Shown here one piece after another: positions 24,911 to 33,193 of a stretch of DNA of 45,602 nucleotides; within the stretch, counting starts at the first letter, position 1; each line of letters begins with the position of its first letter. Origin of the DNA: Pseudomonadota bacterium. Lineage in GTDB: Bacteria > Pseudomonadota > Gammaproteobacteria > UBA1113. Below the pieces are notes generated by a model. The model was not told the origin of the DNA. It searched no databases and was given only the letters and a program-made list of their open reading frames with translations. The stretch covers positions 1 through 45,602 of the forward strand of contig JAJXVU010000018.1 of NCBI GenBank assembly GCA_021781965.1. The letters are read 5' to 3'. The position numbers were made by a program, and so were the translations under genes.

Positions 24911-25858
24911 ATGCCCGAAACACAAGTGCCGCACAGACCACACGATGAGTTTGTTAAACACATGATGTTTGATGTTCCTGTAGCCAGAGATTTTTTTGAG
25001 AATAATTTTCTCAAAGAAATGTTGAGTCAAATGCATGTGAATACGATGACATTAACCTCAGGAACTTTTGTAGATTCTGAGCTCAATATGCGCCATACCG
25101 ATATTCTTTATAAAGTAGCACTTAAAAATGGTGACGAAGGATATATCTATCTGCTTGTGGAGCATCAATCCTCCACTGATCCAGTAATGGCTTTTAGGAC
25201 GATCAACTATGTAATGCGAATTTTAGACAGACACGTAAAAGATTCCATAAATGCAGGCAAAAATCCCTTGCCTTTACCTTATATTTTTCCTATTGTCTAT
25301 TATAATGGTGAGAAGGCTTATAAAGGAGAACGTTATCTATTTAATCTCTTTGGTGAATATCAAGAACACGTTCAACAAATATTTAATGGCCCTTTAAACT
25401 TAGTCGATATTTCCTTAGAGGCGAATCAAGATATTCGTGGACAAAAATGGGCTTCTCTACTGAGCTGGTGCATGCGCCATAGCATGCAAAGGGAATTTTT
25501 ACCTTATTTAGCTGATTTTGGGCAGTTTGTTAAAGACGTCTTACTGGCTTATGGTTGGTCAGATGCCGATAGAGATCGCATAAAAGTTATGCTAAACTAT
25601 ATAATGCGTTCGTTGAGCACCTCAACGGACAGTGAAGTTTTAATTGAGGTAATGCTCAATAAATTGCCTCCAGAATTAGAGGATACCGCTATGACACTAG
25701 CTGAACAACTTTTTCAAAAAGGCGAGATTAAAGGGATCTCAGAAACATTAAAAGCCGTAACCCTTATAAATGAGGGGGCTGATATTCAAACCATTATGGA
25801 CGAAACCGGGCTTAGCTTAGATATGATTGAAACATTGCGCAAGGAAATAGTGCATTAG
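24911..25858 (+). CDS. Rpn-family recombination-promoting nuclease / putative transposase
   Basis: Rpn (RpnA/PDDEXK_2, transposase_31) proteins are DNases that promote RecA-independent recombination in E. coli. The 315-residue protein starts PHDEFVKHMMFDVPVARDF, matching the family start. A PD-(D/E)XK core is visible near residues 50-90: the Asp of HTDILYKVAL, then YIYLLVEHQSSTDP with the E-x-Q active-site pattern. MAFRTINYVMRILDRH follows, as in Rpn proteins. The C-terminal 70 residues include short repeats (AEQLFQKGEIKGISETL) typical of the family tail. It has AAGGG eight bases before ATG 24911 and TATAAT at 24846-24851. No terminal inverted repeats or target duplications were found, so it is an orphan gene rather than a complete insertion sequence. 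Confidence 0.88.
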   Translation: MPETQVPHRPHDEFVKHMMFDVPVARDFFENNFLKEMLSQMHVNTMTLTSGTFVDSELNMRHTDILYKVALKNGDEGYIYLLVEHQSSTDPVMAFRTINYVMRILDRHVKDSINAGKNPLPLPYIFPIVYYNGEKAYKGERYLFNLFGEYQEHVQQIFNGPLNLVDISLEANQDIRGQKWASLLSWCMRHSMQREFLPYLADFGQFVKDVLLAYGWSDADRDRIKVMLNYIMRSLSTSTDSEVLIEVMLNKLPPELEDTAMTLAEQLFQKGEIKGISETLKAVTLINEGADIQTIMDETGLSLDMIETLRKEIVH

Positions 25859-25943
25859 ACTATTTTTCTTAATTCACTTATCTTACGGTATATAGTGCGA
25901 GTTTTAATATTTATTGCTTATCTGCGCATTATCAGAGATGCCC

Positions 25944-26675
25944 TTATGCCAAGCCTCTTTGCCGCAATGCTTCATAAAGACAAATACCGGTTGCGACAGA
26001 AACATTAAGACTGGAAACTTGACCTAACATAGGTAAGAACACTAAAGCATCGGCGGCTTCGCGGGTTAAGCGGCGCAAGCCTTTATCTTCAGCGCCTAAT
26101 ATTAAAGCGATAGAACCCGTTAAGTTGATCTTATACAATGAAGTGGTCGCATCATCGCTTAAGCCATACAACCACACACCGGCTTGTTTTAATTCTTGTA
26201 AGCTGCGCGCCAAATTGGTCACTTGAATAAGGATCACATTTTCTGCAGCACCACTCGCTACCTTTTGCACCGTAGGCGTTAATCCTACTGCATTGTCCTT
26301 AGGAATAATAACCGCAGTAACGCCTGCAGCATCGGCACTGCGTAAGCATGCGCCTAAATTATGCGGGTCTTGCACGCCATCTAAAATTAAAAATAAAGGT
26401 TTCGTTTTCTCAGCCAAAAGTTCCGTCAATTTATCTTCATGATGCATTTTCATCGCTTTAGCATATACAGCCACCCAGCCTTGATGATTAGCACCCGTCG
26501 TCATTTCATCCAAAACACTGGGCTCTACAATCTTAACGGGGATTTTACAATCTAGATCTAATAAAAATTCACGCACAGCAGCAGCCTTTGCTTTATGTGT
26601 ATAAAGTGTTTGCGGTAAACGCCCTTCGCTTAGAGCTGCTTTAACACTGTGTTGCCCATAAATAAGCGCGCTCAT
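25944..26675 (-). CDS. rlmB: 23S rRNA (guanosine(2251)-2'-O)-methyltransferase RlmB
   Basis: RlmB methylates G2251 in the peptidyl-transferase P loop of 23S rRNA. The 243-residue protein has an L30e-like N-terminal substrate domain (SALIYGQHSVKAALSEGR start) and a C-terminal SPOUT domain. The SPOUT motifs are ILDGVQDPHNLGACLRSADA near residues 96-115, LILGAEDKGLRRLTRE near 191-206 and LPMLGQVSSLNVSVATGICL near 215-234. ATG 26675 overlaps the rnr stop as ATGA; the rnr-rlmB pair is also an operon in E. coli, which confirms the call. Confidence 0.96.
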   Translation of the reverse strand: MSALIYGQHSVKAALSEGRLPQTLYTHKAKAAAVREFLLDLDCKIPVKIVEPSVLDEMTTGANHQGWVAVYAKAMKMHHEDKLTELLAEKTKPLFLILDGVQDPHNLGACLRSADAAGVTAVIIPKDNAVGLTPTVQKVASGAAENVILIQVTNLARSLQELKQAGVWLYGLSDDATTSLYKINLTGSIALILGAEDKGLRRLTREAADALVFLPMLGQVSSLNVSVATGICLYEALRQRGLA

Positions 26676-28963
26676 TTCTTTGCCTTTGACTTTTGCCAGA
26701 AACGCTTTTTAGGCTCTTTCTTAGCATCTTTTTTAGGGGTTTCTTTTGTAGCTGCTTTAGTTTTTTTCTTTTTAGGACGATCATCTTCGGTTTGTAATAA
26801 ATCAAAATCTATTTTGCGCTGATTTAAATCAACCCGTATCACGCGTATGCGTACTTTATCGCCTAAGCTGTAGCTCGATTTTGTTGCTTCTCCAACTAAT
26901 TGATGACGCATAGCATCGTAGCGATAATAATCATTTTTCAGCGAAGTTACATGCACCAAACCTTCAATAAACTCGTCATTCAAAGAAACAAACAAGCCAA
27001 ATGAAGTCACACTAGTGACTTTACCATCGTACTCTTGTCCTAAACGGCTAGACATATACTCGCATTTTAGCCAATCGACTACATCGCGCGTTGCTTCATC
27101 GGCGCGTCTTTCAGTAGCAGAACAATGTTCTGCCAAAGTTTGTAATTCTGCCTTAGAATACCGAAAAGTACTAGGACGTTTCTTTTCTAAAATATGGCGT
27201 ATGGCCCTATGCACTAATAGATCGGGATAACGGCGTATAGGCGAAGTAAAATGGGTATAAGCATCATAGGCCAAACCAAAATGCCCACAATTATCGCCTT
27301 GATACACCGCTTGACTTAAGGAGCGCAGTAATAAGGTTTGTAGTACATTGCTATCGGCGCGCCCTTCAATTTGCTTCATTAATTTAGCATAATCTTTGGG
27401 TTTAGGTTTCTCGCCTCCGGATAACGCCAATCCTTTTTCACCCAATAATTTGCGCAAGGCTTCCAGTTTTTCAGGATTAGGCCCTTCATGCACACGAAAC
27501 AAACCCGGCATTTTATTTTTTAATAGAAAATTTGCCGCGCATACATTGGCTGCCAACATGCATTCTTCAATCAATTTATGTGCATCATTGCGATACTTAG
27601 CGATGATCTTATCTATTTTGCCCTGTTCATTAAAAACGATAAAAGGTTCCGGCATTTCAAAATCAATAGCACCACGTTTCTGACGATTCTTATAGAGCTT
27701 TTGATAGACGGCATATAAATTTTCTAAGGAAGGTACCGACGATTTATATGTTTTTCGGAGCACAGGATCTTTATCCACTAAAATACTAGCGGCTTCGGTA
27801 TACGTTAGTCTCGCCTGAGAATGGATCACTGCTTCATAAAAACGATAGCGTAAAATTTCACCATTTCCATCCAAGCGCATATCGCAGACCATGCACAAGC
27901 GATCGACCTTTGGTTTTAACGAACATAAACCATTGGATAAGCCCTCGGGCAGCATAGGAATAACTTTACTGGGGAAATAGACTGAATTGCCACGTTTAGC
28001 CGCTTCTTCATCTAATGGTTTGCCCGGCTTAACATAATGGGCCACATCGGCAATGGCCACATAAAGTGCCCAACCATCGCCCTTTTGTTTACAAAATACG
28101 GCATCATCAAAATCCTTGGCATCTTCACCATCTATAGTGACAAAATTGAGATGACGTAGATCTGTACGATCTTCTTTGTCTCTAAGGTGTACGCTTTTAC
28201 CTAAACTTTTGGCCGCCGCTTCCACGCCCTCAGGCCAGGTAAAAGATAAGCCATGTGCACGCGTGGCAATTTCAATTTCCATGCCCGAAGACATGGCCTC
28301 ACCTAAAATATTCTTAATCCGTCCTACAGGCGCAGTACGTCTATTGATAGGCGTAATCACTTCCACGGTAACAATTTCGCCTGGTTTTGCCTCACCCTTG
28401 TCTTCCGGTAAAATTAGAATGTCTTGATAAATAGTGCGATTTTCTGGCACCACAAAACCTACGCCATTTTCAACCAAATATTGGCCTACAATCTCCGCAG
28501 CATTGCGTTCCAAGACCTCGACCACTGTTGCCATTTTACGACTACGTCTATCTTCGCCTATAACCCGCACCAATACTTTATCACCATGAAAAATATTACG
28601 CATTTCTCGTTCTGACAAAAACAAATCTGGCATGCTTTTGTCAACCACCACAAAGCCAAAACCATCGCGATGTGCCACTACTTGACCTTTTAATAACGAT
28701 AATTTATCGACCAGAGCGTATTCTTCTTTACGGTTTAACAATAGCTGACCATCACGCAACATAGCTCGCAATCGACGACGCAATGCTTCTTGTTCTTCCG
28801 GCGTTTGCATATCGAACGCTTTTTCCAAACGCTCGCGTTGCAGAGGCTTTCCTACATTTTCTAGATATTCAAGGATATATTCCCGACTGGGAATGGGGAA
28901 AGGATACTGTCCCGCCGCATCATGGGTTTGTTGGGGGTCCTTTTTGCTAAATTTACGACTCAC
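26672..28963 (-). CDS. rnr: Ribonuclease R
   Basis: RNase R is a 3'-5' exoribonuclease that unwinds and degrades structured RNA, including rRNA under quality control and tmRNA-tagged messages. The 763-residue protein has an N-terminal winged-helix part (residues about 25-90), two cold-shock domains (about 90-260), and the RNB catalytic domain. Its active-site acids lie in TIDGEDAKDFDDAVF (Asp281 to Asp287). YTHFTSPIRRYPDLLVHR follows near residue 570. An S1 domain (YDGKVTSVTSFGLFVSLND, near 650) precedes a Lys-rich tail of about 40 residues. The start is GTG 28963, with GGAG six bases upstream. It is coupled to rlmB. A strong plus-strand promoter overlaps its start region. Confidence 0.97.
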   Translation of the reverse strand: MSRKFSKKDPQQTHDAAGQYPFPIPSREYILEYLENVGKPLQRERLEKAFDMQTPEEQEALRRRLRAMLRDGQLLLNRKEEYALVDKLSLLKGQVVAHRDGFGFVVVDKSMPDLFLSEREMRNIFHGDKVLVRVIGEDRRSRKMATVVEVLERNAAEIVGQYLVENGVGFVVPENRTIYQDILILPEDKGEAKPGEIVTVEVITPINRRTAPVGRIKNILGEAMSSGMEIEIATRAHGLSFTWPEGVEAAAKSLGKSVHLRDKEDRTDLRHLNFVTIDGEDAKDFDDAVFCKQKGDGWALYVAIADVAHYVKPGKPLDEEAAKRGNSVYFPSKVIPMLPEGLSNGLCSLKPKVDRLCMVCDMRLDGNGEILRYRFYEAVIHSQARLTYTEAASILVDKDPVLRKTYKSSVPSLENLYAVYQKLYKNRQKRGAIDFEMPEPFIVFNEQGKIDKIIAKYRNDAHKLIEECMLAANVCAANFLLKNKMPGLFRVHEGPNPEKLEALRKLLGEKGLALSGGEKPKPKDYAKLMKQIEGRADSNVLQTLLLRSLSQAVYQGDNCGHFGLAYDAYTHFTSPIRRYPDLLVHRAIRHILEKKRPSTFRYSKAELQTLAEHCSATERRADEATRDVVDWLKCEYMSSRLGQEYDGKVTSVTSFGLFVSLNDEFIEGLVHVTSLKNDYYRYDAMRHQLVGEATKSSYSLGDKVRIRVIRVDLNQRKIDFDLLQTEDDRPKKKKTKAATKETPKKDAKKEPKKRFWQKSKAKK

Positions 28964-28964
28964 T

Positions 28965-28994
28965 TTGACTCCGATAGATTATGTCTAATATAAT
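28965..28994 (+). promoter_or_regulatory. Strong sigma-70 promoter of the small lipoprotein gene
   Basis: TTGACT (28965-28970) and TATAAT (28989-28994) are 18 bases apart, 11 of 12 consensus positions matched. It is the best promoter in the window. Its -35 lies directly before the divergent rnr start codon, so the rnr leader and this promoter overlap. Confidence 0.7.
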
Positions 28995-29032
28995 AGGTTC
29001 CTTATTGTCTCAATCTAACACAGGATCTCAAT

Positions 29033-29263
29033 ATGTTAAAATACAGCTTACCCATAGCCTTAATGGCTCTAGTATTATGCGCTTGCCAAAGTGATCCCAA
29101 TTCTATGGCTTATAGCGGGAATCCTCATCGACAAAAGGAATGTAACCATATTCTAGCACAATTAGGCGCCACTGGCGATAATGTTCTAGAACCTGAGATA
29201 GCGACTACGCCGGAGCGTCAAAGGCTGGTAGGGCTATACAGCGCCTATGGCTGTGATAAATAA
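29033..29263 (+). CDS. Small lipoprotein of unknown function
   Basis: The 76-residue precursor begins MLKYSLPIALMALVLCAC, a lipoprotein signal peptide with a lipobox LCAC, and acylation at the last Cys (residue 18). The residue after it is Gln, which favours outer-membrane sorting. The mature part is about 59 residues, with two further cysteines (KECNHIL and YGCDK) that could form a disulfide. AGGA lies about seven bases before ATG 29033, and the gene has a near-consensus promoter, so strong expression is expected. No family is recognised. Small single-gene lipoproteins of this kind are common and often structural or stress-related, but no function can be read here. Confidence 0.8.
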   Translation: MLKYSLPIALMALVLCACQSDPNSMAYSGNPHRQKECNHILAQLGATGDNVLEPEIATTPERQRLVGLYSAYGCDK

Positions 29264-29278
29264 CATATACTCTTCGCA

Positions 29279-29303
29279 CCCGCGCCCTTTCGATCGCCGA
29301 AAG
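29279..29303. repeat. REP-like element after the lipoprotein gene
   Basis: CCCGCGCCCTTTCGATCGCC matches the family core found reversed at 30941-30965, with the TTT variant of the centre. It may aid transcription ending. Confidence 0.5.
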
Positions 29304-29306
29304 ACA

Positions 29307-29355
29307 AGATATACTCTAATCTATCCAATATGCTAACAAGACACGAGTAGTTACG
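29307..29355. repeat. Dispersed intergenic repeat, copy C
   Basis: AGATATACTCTAAT (29307-29320) followed by CTATCCAA, then ACACGAGTAGTTACG (29341-29355). Same order and orientation as copy A at 9518-9576, with a shorter middle. Confidence 0.7.
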
Positions 29356-29360
29356 TACGG

Positions 29361-29390
29361 TGTAGGAGCGGCTCACAAGCCGCCCCTACA
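29361..29390. repeat. GGGCGGC hairpin repeat
   Basis: TGTAGG-A-GCGGCT pairs with AGCCGC-C-CCTACA around CACA. It is a longer relative of the hairpins at 7881-7907 and 45223-45249, and lies tail-to-tail between the lipoprotein and histone-like genes. Confidence 0.6.
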
Positions 29391-29409
29391 AGCGAACTGA
29401 GGCCAATCT

Positions 29410-29928
29410 CTAAGCTTGTTCTACAACAGCCACCGGCTTTGCCTTACGGCCACGAGTGCTTTTGCCTGCAACTTTCTTGGCTTTAACCTTAGCTGGAGCT
29501 GCTTTTTTAGCCTTAGCTACTTTAACTTTAGCCGCAACTATTTTTTTAGCTGCCACTTTTTCTACTGCTATATGGCGTTTTAATGCCGCTTTTGCTGCCT
29601 TCAATTCTGGCAATACAGCAGATAATTCTTTCTTTAAGCTTTGTGCTAAGGTTTTAGCTTGAACAAAAGCCATTGTTAATTTATCGGCTTGCTTTTTGTG
29701 TGCAGCTGTTTTTTTACCAGCGCCCTTGAGAGCAGCCTTTTGAGCTTTAGCTTTTTTCACTATTTGATCCGCTTTGGCCCATTGTGCTTTGATTTTAGCA
29801 GCTGCTTTTTCGGTGTTTTTCACCCAATCTTGATGCGCTGCAGTTAATTTTTGCAAAATAGCTTTGCATTCGCTTTGCAAACTGTGAATACCACTGTGAG
29901 CGGCATGCTTGGTTGCTTTCTTTGGCAT
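29410..29928 (-). CDS. Histone H1-like Lys/Ala-rich protein
   Basis: The 172-residue protein is dominated by Lys and Ala. After an N-terminal start (PKKATKHAAHSGIHSLQ) there is a likely coiled-coil of about 80 residues (from EKAAAKIKAQ to LPELKAAKAA). A highly basic tail follows (AAKKIVAAKVKVAKAKKAAP to STRGRKAKPV) with KAKK-type repeats like the C-terminus of eukaryotic histone H1, Coxiella Hq1 and chlamydial Hc1. Such proteins bind and compact DNA; in Coxiella and Chlamydia they mark the condensed developmental form. GGAG eight bases before ATG 29928 supports translation. The leader carries two perfect palindromes. The central coiled-coil with acidic residues is more than Hq1 has, so a phasin- or AlgP-like regulator is an alternative. 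Confidence 0.75.
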   Translation of the reverse strand: MPKKATKHAAHSGIHSLQSECKAILQKLTAAHQDWVKNTEKAAAKIKAQWAKADQIVKKAKAQKAALKGAGKKTAAHKKQADKLTMAFVQAKTLAQSLKKELSAVLPELKAAKAALKRHIAVEKVAAKKIVAAKVKVAKAKKAAPAKVKAKKVAGKSTRGRKAKPVAVVEQA

Positions 29929-29957
29929 GATATCTTCTCCAAAATTAAAAATTAAAC

Positions 29958-30011
29958 TAACGGTTTTAAAATATTAAACCGTTATACACATAACAATAGT
30001 TACACTATTGT
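29958..30011 (-). promoter_or_regulatory. Two palindromes in the histone-like gene leader
   Basis: TAACGGTTT (29958-29966) and AAACCGTTA (29976-29984) are perfect arms around nine AT-rich bases. ACAATAGT (29993-30000) and ACTATTGT (30004-30011) are perfect arms around TAC. Both lie 30-85 bases upstream of ATG 29928, so they are candidates for RNA stem-loops or repressor sites. Confidence 0.5.
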
Positions 30012-30139
30012 AAAAAGAACGTGTATTGTGCAATAGTTATTAATGTTTTGCAAGCAAAATCTACTATTATTCACGATATTTTTATAAAAAATATGGTATA
30101 TTAACGATATTATCATTTTTAAAATGAGTTTCTAGACTA

Positions 30140-30901
30140 ATGAATGTCAATCACATCGAACAGATAATCATTACTAAACCTATTACCACGGCTATATCGT
30201 TGCTACAGCGCTTACAAGCATTTGGCTTGCAGCCCTTACTCTTTCCTACATTAGAAATTGCAGAAAATTCTGAAGTGATCGCTTATTTCCACAATTTTAG
30301 AAATACTTTTTTTAATAGCGCCTTGTTTATCAGTCCTACCGCCGTGCATTACGCCATGAAATTATGCGCGTTAAATTCAGAAATTTGGCCTACTACACAA
30401 TTTATCGCGCAAGGCCCTGGAACAAAAAAAGCGCTGATGCATTACGGTTTTTGCAATATAATCATCCCCGAAAAAGAGTATTCCAGCGAAGGTTTATTGA
30501 ATTTAGCCGTTTTAAAAAATGTAAAAGGGCAAAAAATCGCTATTTTTAAGGGTAAAGGTGGCCGTGGCTTACTAGCACCCAGTTTACAACAGCAAGGCGC
30601 TATAGTTACCGTTTTTGATTGCTATGAACGTCGCTGCCCTACCCCCTCCCTAGACTTAGAAAAACAGCTACATCTTCCCAAAAACAGCTTATTCATCGTC
30701 ACCAGCAATGAGGGTTTACAAAATTTAGCGCTTTTATTACATTTTGCACAACCAATGAACAAACCGGATTGGCGCGACTGTCATCTCTTGCTCATTAGTG
30801 ATAAAATGTACTCATTAGCGCGCAAATTAGGCCATAAAGGAAACATTGAGGTGGCAGATAATGCCAGCGACGAGGCTATACTCACAGCGCTTGGCTTTTA
30901 G
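30140..30901 (+). CDS. hemD: Uroporphyrinogen-III synthase
   Basis: HemD closes hydroxymethylbilane to uroporphyrinogen III in heme synthesis. The 253-residue length fits. Sequence conservation is naturally low in this family, but the two-lobed pattern is visible. The first lobe has IIITKPITTAISLLQRLQAF and ALFISPTAVHYAM. PTTQFIAQGPGTKKAL follows near residues 84-99. The second lobe reads GQKIAIFKGKGGRGLLAPSL near 129-148 and IVTSNEGLQNLALLL near 188-202. The downstream hemX and hemY confirm it. In most relatives hemC directly precedes hemD; here a divergent histone-like gene does. Confidence 0.92.
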   Translation: MNVNHIEQIIITKPITTAISLLQRLQAFGLQPLLFPTLEIAENSEVIAYFHNFRNTFFNSALFISPTAVHYAMKLCALNSEIWPTTQFIAQGPGTKKALMHYGFCNIIIPEKEYSSEGLLNLAVLKNVKGQKIAIFKGKGGRGLLAPSLQQQGAIVTVFDCYERRCPTPSLDLEKQLHLPKNSLFIVTSNEGLQNLALLLHFAQPMNKPDWRDCHLLLISDKMYSLARKLGHKGNIEVADNASDEAILTALGF

Positions 30902-30902
30902 G

Positions 30903-30975
30903 CGAGCTCTCAAGCACCAGGAGTAACGTATCATAAATTTGGAGCCGCGACCGAAAGGGCGCGGATGTGGAGAGT
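30903..30975 (+). repeat. Dispersed spacer repeat between hemD and hemX
   Basis: TTTTAGGCGAG with CAAGC.CCAGGAGT (about 30895-30925) is shared with the parA-parB spacer at 42177-42211. It is followed by a reversed REP-like core, GGAGCCGCGACCGAAAGGGC, at 30941-30960. The element lies inside an operon. Confidence 0.6.
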
Positions 30976-31006
30976 ACGTTGAATCACTAATTTAGGATGA
31001 TATTTT

Positions 31007-32008
31007 ATGACTGATACACCCGAAACAACTCCCATCGTAAACAAACGCAACAGCACCTGGCTATGGCTCACGCTGCTCGTAGGTTTGATTGCGCTGAGCT
31101 TATCCCTTAGTGTGGCCATTTACTTTTACTATCACGCCAGTGCCTGGCAAGCTTCTTTTTCTGCCAGCGCACAAGAACTATCGGATATGCGACATACTCT
31201 AAAACAAAATAAAAAATCCATCACAACTCTAAATGGAACTATACAAAATTTAACAGCCGACGATAAAAATAATCAGCAAGCCCTGGTACAATTACAAGCA
31301 CAAGTGACTACGTTACACGCCCAATTGTCTGCCCTGCCCTTGGCTCATGTACTTTATCTAGCACAATTGGCACAAGATGCACTGCTATATCAATTTGATG
31401 CGAACAAGGCCTCTGTTTATTTACAAGCAGCACACAATGAGCTCACACAAAGCACTGATGCAGAATTGCAAGCCTTAGACGGTTCATTACAACAAACCCT
31501 GGCTACCTTAAAGACCATGCCGGCATTAAACATTGCCAAGATTGTCAGCCAATTATCTACGGTGCAAGATACCATTAATGCTTTACCCTTAACACAAACC
31601 GAACCTAAAGATAACGCTAAAGCCCAGGATGCACAGCGTTCTTTTTGGAGCAAATTATGGAATAATGCTTGGCAAGGCTTACAAAAAGTTATTACGGTCA
31701 AACATTATGGCGCCGAAGCCCCACATTTTATTACCCCCGATGAACGCGCTTATCTCAATGCTCGTCTTTGTTTATACCTAGCTCAAGCACAATGGGCAGC
31801 TCTAGCACACAACACAGCATTGTTTCAAAGTAACATTCAAGATGCTGAACGCTGGCTACATGCACATTACGACACCAATAACGCTACGGCACAAAACATT
31901 CTGCAACAATTAAAACCATTAGAAAATACTAATTTGCAGCCCAATTTCCCTGAATTATCACCGCTCATCAATCGTATACAACAGGCGTTGATCAGCAATG
32001 GCAAATAA
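31007..32008 (+). CDS. hemX: HemX-family uroporphyrinogen-operon membrane protein
   Basis: HemX of gammaproteobacteria is an inner-membrane protein encoded with heme genes. It was once annotated as a uroporphyrinogen-III methyltransferase, but lacks that fold; its role is unsettled. The 333-residue protein has one membrane helix (residues about 19-43), then a coiled-coil (about 48-110, ASAQELSDMRHTLKQNKKS) and a helical periplasmic domain. The tract RSFWSKLWNNAWQGLQKVIT near residue 205 and DERAYLNARLCLYLAQAQWA near 246 are the best conserved blocks. AGGATG precedes ATG 31007. It is 12 bases from hemY. Confidence 0.9.
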   Translation: MTDTPETTPIVNKRNSTWLWLTLLVGLIALSLSLSVAIYFYYHASAWQASFSASAQELSDMRHTLKQNKKSITTLNGTIQNLTADDKNNQQALVQLQAQVTTLHAQLSALPLAHVLYLAQLAQDALLYQFDANKASVYLQAAHNELTQSTDAELQALDGSLQQTLATLKTMPALNIAKIVSQLSTVQDTINALPLTQTEPKDNAKAQDAQRSFWSKLWNNAWQGLQKVITVKHYGAEAPHFITPDERAYLNARLCLYLAQAQWAALAHNTALFQSNIQDAERWLHAHYDTNNATAQNILQQLKPLENTNLQPNFPELSPLINRIQQALISNGK

Positions 32009-32020
32009 AAAGGAAATATT

Positions 32021-33193
32021 ATGTTACGTTGGTTAAGCTCTATACTCATCATTCTCTTCCTAGCCTGGAGCGCGTTGATGCTCAGTGCTGCGCCCGGCTA
32101 TATGGCCATCACCTACGGGCATTGGTCTATTGAAATGCCGCTGTGGTTTGGCATTACTGCTGTTATCGCCGCGTTCATTGCTTTGTATATTTTATTGCGT
32201 TTGTTAAACGGTCCTGGTTTAATATTACGTGTTTTTAAAAAGTGGCGTCATGAACACCGTTATGAAAGCAGCCATCGTCATACCTTACAAGGCTTATTGG
32301 CATTGGCCGAAGGTGATTGGGATAAAGCAGAAAGTTTGTTGATAAAATCGGTAAAATTCAATGAAATTCCTTTAGTCAATTATTTAGCCGCCGCTAAAGC
32401 GGCGCAAGCTTTAGAAGCGTATGACAGACGCGATCAATACTTACATTATGCGCTGGACTCCACCCCCGGCGCTAAAGTTGCTGTGGGCTTAACGCAAGCT
32501 GAATTGCAATATCACGATGAACAATGGGAGCATTGTTTAGCCACCTTGCGTCATGTTCAGCAAGAAGCGCCTCAGCATAAGTACATGTTAAAATTACTCA
32601 AACAAGTTTATTATCGTCTGGCTGATTGGTCTCATCTATTAGACCTATTGCCCTTATTGAAAAAACAAAAAATAGTTGATAGTACGCAACTACAACAATT
32701 GAGCGAAAAAGCGTATTTAGAATTATTATTGTTGCAGTTAAAGCAAGGGGATCAACAAAAGATTGAACTCTACTGGCAAAAACTGCCTAAACCTTTACAA
32801 CGCCGTAAAGAATGGGTCTTACCCTGCGCTCATTTTTTATTGGATAGCCATATGTCCGATCTGGCTGAAGAACTGGTACGCGATGCTTTAAAAACACAGT
32901 TTGATCCAGAGCTAATTGCACTCTACGGTCAAATCCACAGCCAACGTCTCAATAAACAAATCGACTTTGCTTTGTCTTTATTAAAACAACAAGGACAGGA
33001 ACCGCATATTTTATTGTGCTTAGGGCAACTGGCTATGGCCGATGGGGCTTTCTCCCAAGCCAGCAGTTATTTAAATCACAGTTTACAAGTGCGCCCTTTG
33101 CCTAAAACCTACGCGGTATTAGGTGCATTATCATTACAATTGGGTGACAAAGAAGAAGCGCTGCGTTGTTTTCAACAAGCTGTGGTGGATTAG
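32021..33193 (+). CDS. hemY: HemY protein (heme-operon TPR membrane protein)
   Basis: Proteobacterial HemY is an inner-membrane protein of the hemCDXY operon; it is distinct from Bacillus HemY (protoporphyrinogen oxidase). The 390-residue protein has two membrane helices (residues about 5-25 and 41-62) separated by GYMAITYGHWSIEMPLWF, which is the HemY_N signature. The rest is helical with tetratricopeptide repeats (EGDWDKAESLLIKSV near 97-111, DGAFSQASSYLNHSLQVRP near 345-363). AAAGGAAA precedes ATG 32021. Its stop codon lies inside a repeat motif. Confidence 0.93.
   Translation: MLRWLSSILIILFLAWSALMLSAAPGYMAITYGHWSIEMPLWFGITAVIAAFIALYILLRLLNGPGLILRVFKKWRHEHRYESSHRHTLQGLLALAEGDWDKAESLLIKSVKFNEIPLVNYLAAAKAAQALEAYDRRDQYLHYALDSTPGAKVAVGLTQAELQYHDEQWEHCLATLRHVQQEAPQHKYMLKLLKQVYYRLADWSHLLDLLPLLKKQKIVDSTQLQQLSEKAYLELLLLQLKQGDQQKIELYWQKLPKPLQRRKEWVLPCAHFLLDSHMSDLAEELVRDALKTQFDPELIALYGQIHSQRLNKQIDFALSLLKQQGQEPHILLCLGQLAMADGAFSQASSYLNHSLQVRPLPKTYAVLGALSLQLGDKEEALRCFQQAVVD

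Noticed and set aside
29456..29662. Hydrophobic Ala/Leu-rich plus-strand frame
   Set aside because: It is the antisense shadow of the Lys/Ala-rich histone-like gene, whose reverse reads as Leu, Phe and Ala.
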